Shown: piece after piece, positions 21,995 through 22,422 of the stretch | Layout of the letters: each line of letters starts with the position of its first letter | Numbering within the stretch: the first letter of the stretch is position 1 | Assembly: GCA_039045975.1 (NCBI GenBank) | Contig: JBCCJA010000061.1 | Location: 1 to 22,422, forward strand | Direction: 5' to 3' | Source of the DNA: JBCCJA01 sp039045975 | Lineage (GTDB): Bacteria; Planctomycetota; Planctomycetia; Planctomycetales; Planctomycetaceae | DNA length: 22,422 nucleotides | The notes under the pieces: generated by a model | The model's input: only the letters and a program-made list of their open reading frames with translations | Databases searched by the model: none | Told to the model about the DNA's origin: nothing | Made by a program: the position numbers and the translations under genes

Positions 21995-22422
21995 ATGCCC
22001 GAGACTGACCCGACGCCGAGCCTGCACGTCGTGCTGTTCCGGCCCGACATCCCGCAGAACACCGGGAACATCGGCCGGACCTGCGTCGCGGTCGGGGCGA
22101 AGCTGTGGCTGGTCCGTCCGCTCGGATTCCGCGTCGACGAGAAGGCCCTCCGCCGGGCCGGCATGGACTACTGGCGGCACCTCGACTGGGAGGTCGTCGA
22201 CGACGTCGGAACCGTTACCGCCCGTCACCCCGACGCCGCCGTCTGGAAATTCACGGTGAAGGGCACGGGGGCCCCATGGGACGTGGCGATCGCCCGCGGC
22301 GACATCCTGCTGTTCGGCAGCGAGAGCCGCGGGTTACCCGACCGGATTCTCGAACAGAACCCGGACCGCAACATCCGCCTGCCGATGCGGCCGGAAGTCC
22401 GGAGCCTGAACCTGGCGAGCAC
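21995..22422 (+). CDS. trmL: tRNA (cytidine(34)-2'-O)-methyltransferase, cut by window end
   Basis: SPOUT-class methyltransferase that 2'-O-methylates the wobble nucleotide of certain leucine tRNAs using S-adenosylmethionine. Translating from the ATG at 21995 gives family motifs in order: VLFRPDIPQNTGNIGRTC (13-30), LRRAGMDYW, LLFGSESRGLP (105-115, the SAM-binding knot) and IRLPMRPEVRSLNLAS at the edge. The window ends after 142 complete codons, just short of the usual length of about 155, so only the last few residues are missing. GGGG lies directly before the ATG. Because it has no stop inside the window it is easily missed. It is divergent from the DUF2461 gene. Confidence 0.93.
   Translation, partial: MPETDPTPSLHVVLFRPDIPQNTGNIGRTCVAVGAKLWLVRPLGFRVDEKALRRAGMDYWRHLDWEVVDDVGTVTARHPDAAVWKFTVKGTGAPWDVAIARGDILLFGSESRGLPDRILEQNPDRNIRLPMRPEVRSLNLAS

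Overview
This window is a stretch of bacterial chromosome with roughly two-thirds G+C. The best guess for the host is a planctomycete (Planctomycetota). That rests on family resemblance recalled from memory: the IleRS subtype with an HKSDG signature, two small proteins I associate with planctomycetes, a DUF4198 protein beginning HFPW after its signal peptide, and mostly weak or absent Shine-Dalgarno sites. No database search was possible. I see no rRNA, tRNA, CRISPR array, transposase, integrase or phage gene. The content is mostly housekeeping, with a few unusual gene architectures.

Layout. (1) 135-4433 (+): a very large isoleucyl-tRNA synthetase of 1432 aa. It carries an in-frame palindromic DNA repeat (about 1015-1200) and a low-GC insert (about 1540-2085) inside its editing-domain region. 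(2) 4436-4531: an inverted repeat between convergent genes. (3) 4538-6006 (-): an FHA-domain protein followed by two small hypothetical proteins. (4) 6162-11843 (-): a probable operon, in transcription order a fused Sua5-like/arginine-phosphatase-like protein, rpiB, gcvH, gcvPA, gcvPB and a LipM/LplA-type lipoyl-domain acylation enzyme. Three of the five junctions overlap by 4-8 bases. (5) 12046-13002 (-): an inositol-monophosphatase/CysQ-family phosphatase, divergent from a MOSC protein (13067-13579, +), which converges on a cyclophilin (13582-14112, -). (6) 14192-18058 (-): a fused hydantoinase A+B / 5-oxoprolinase-type enzyme. (7) 18105-20688 (-): a secreted DUF4198-kelch fusion overlapping an RluA-family pseudouridine synthase. 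(8) 20928-21197 (+): a perfect 19-bp Fur-box-like palindrome upstream of a 53-aa HemP gene. (9) 21201-21926 (-): a DUF2461 protein, divergent from a trmL gene (21995 onward, +) that is cut by the window edge.

How the genes fit together. GcvPA/GcvPB decarboxylate glycine and pass the aminomethyl group to the lipoyl arm of GcvH. The last gene of the operon probably installs that arm, so the target and its modifying enzyme are co-encoded. No gcvT is present in the window. The Sua5-like/phosphatase fusion next to rpiB repeats, as a fusion, the ywlC-ywlE-ywlF(rpiB) order of Bacillus. Its CTGNTCR loop has the Thr associated with protein-arginine phosphatases. The most unusual object is ileS: an essential gene that appears to have absorbed a dispersed repeat and a compositionally foreign segment without losing its frame.
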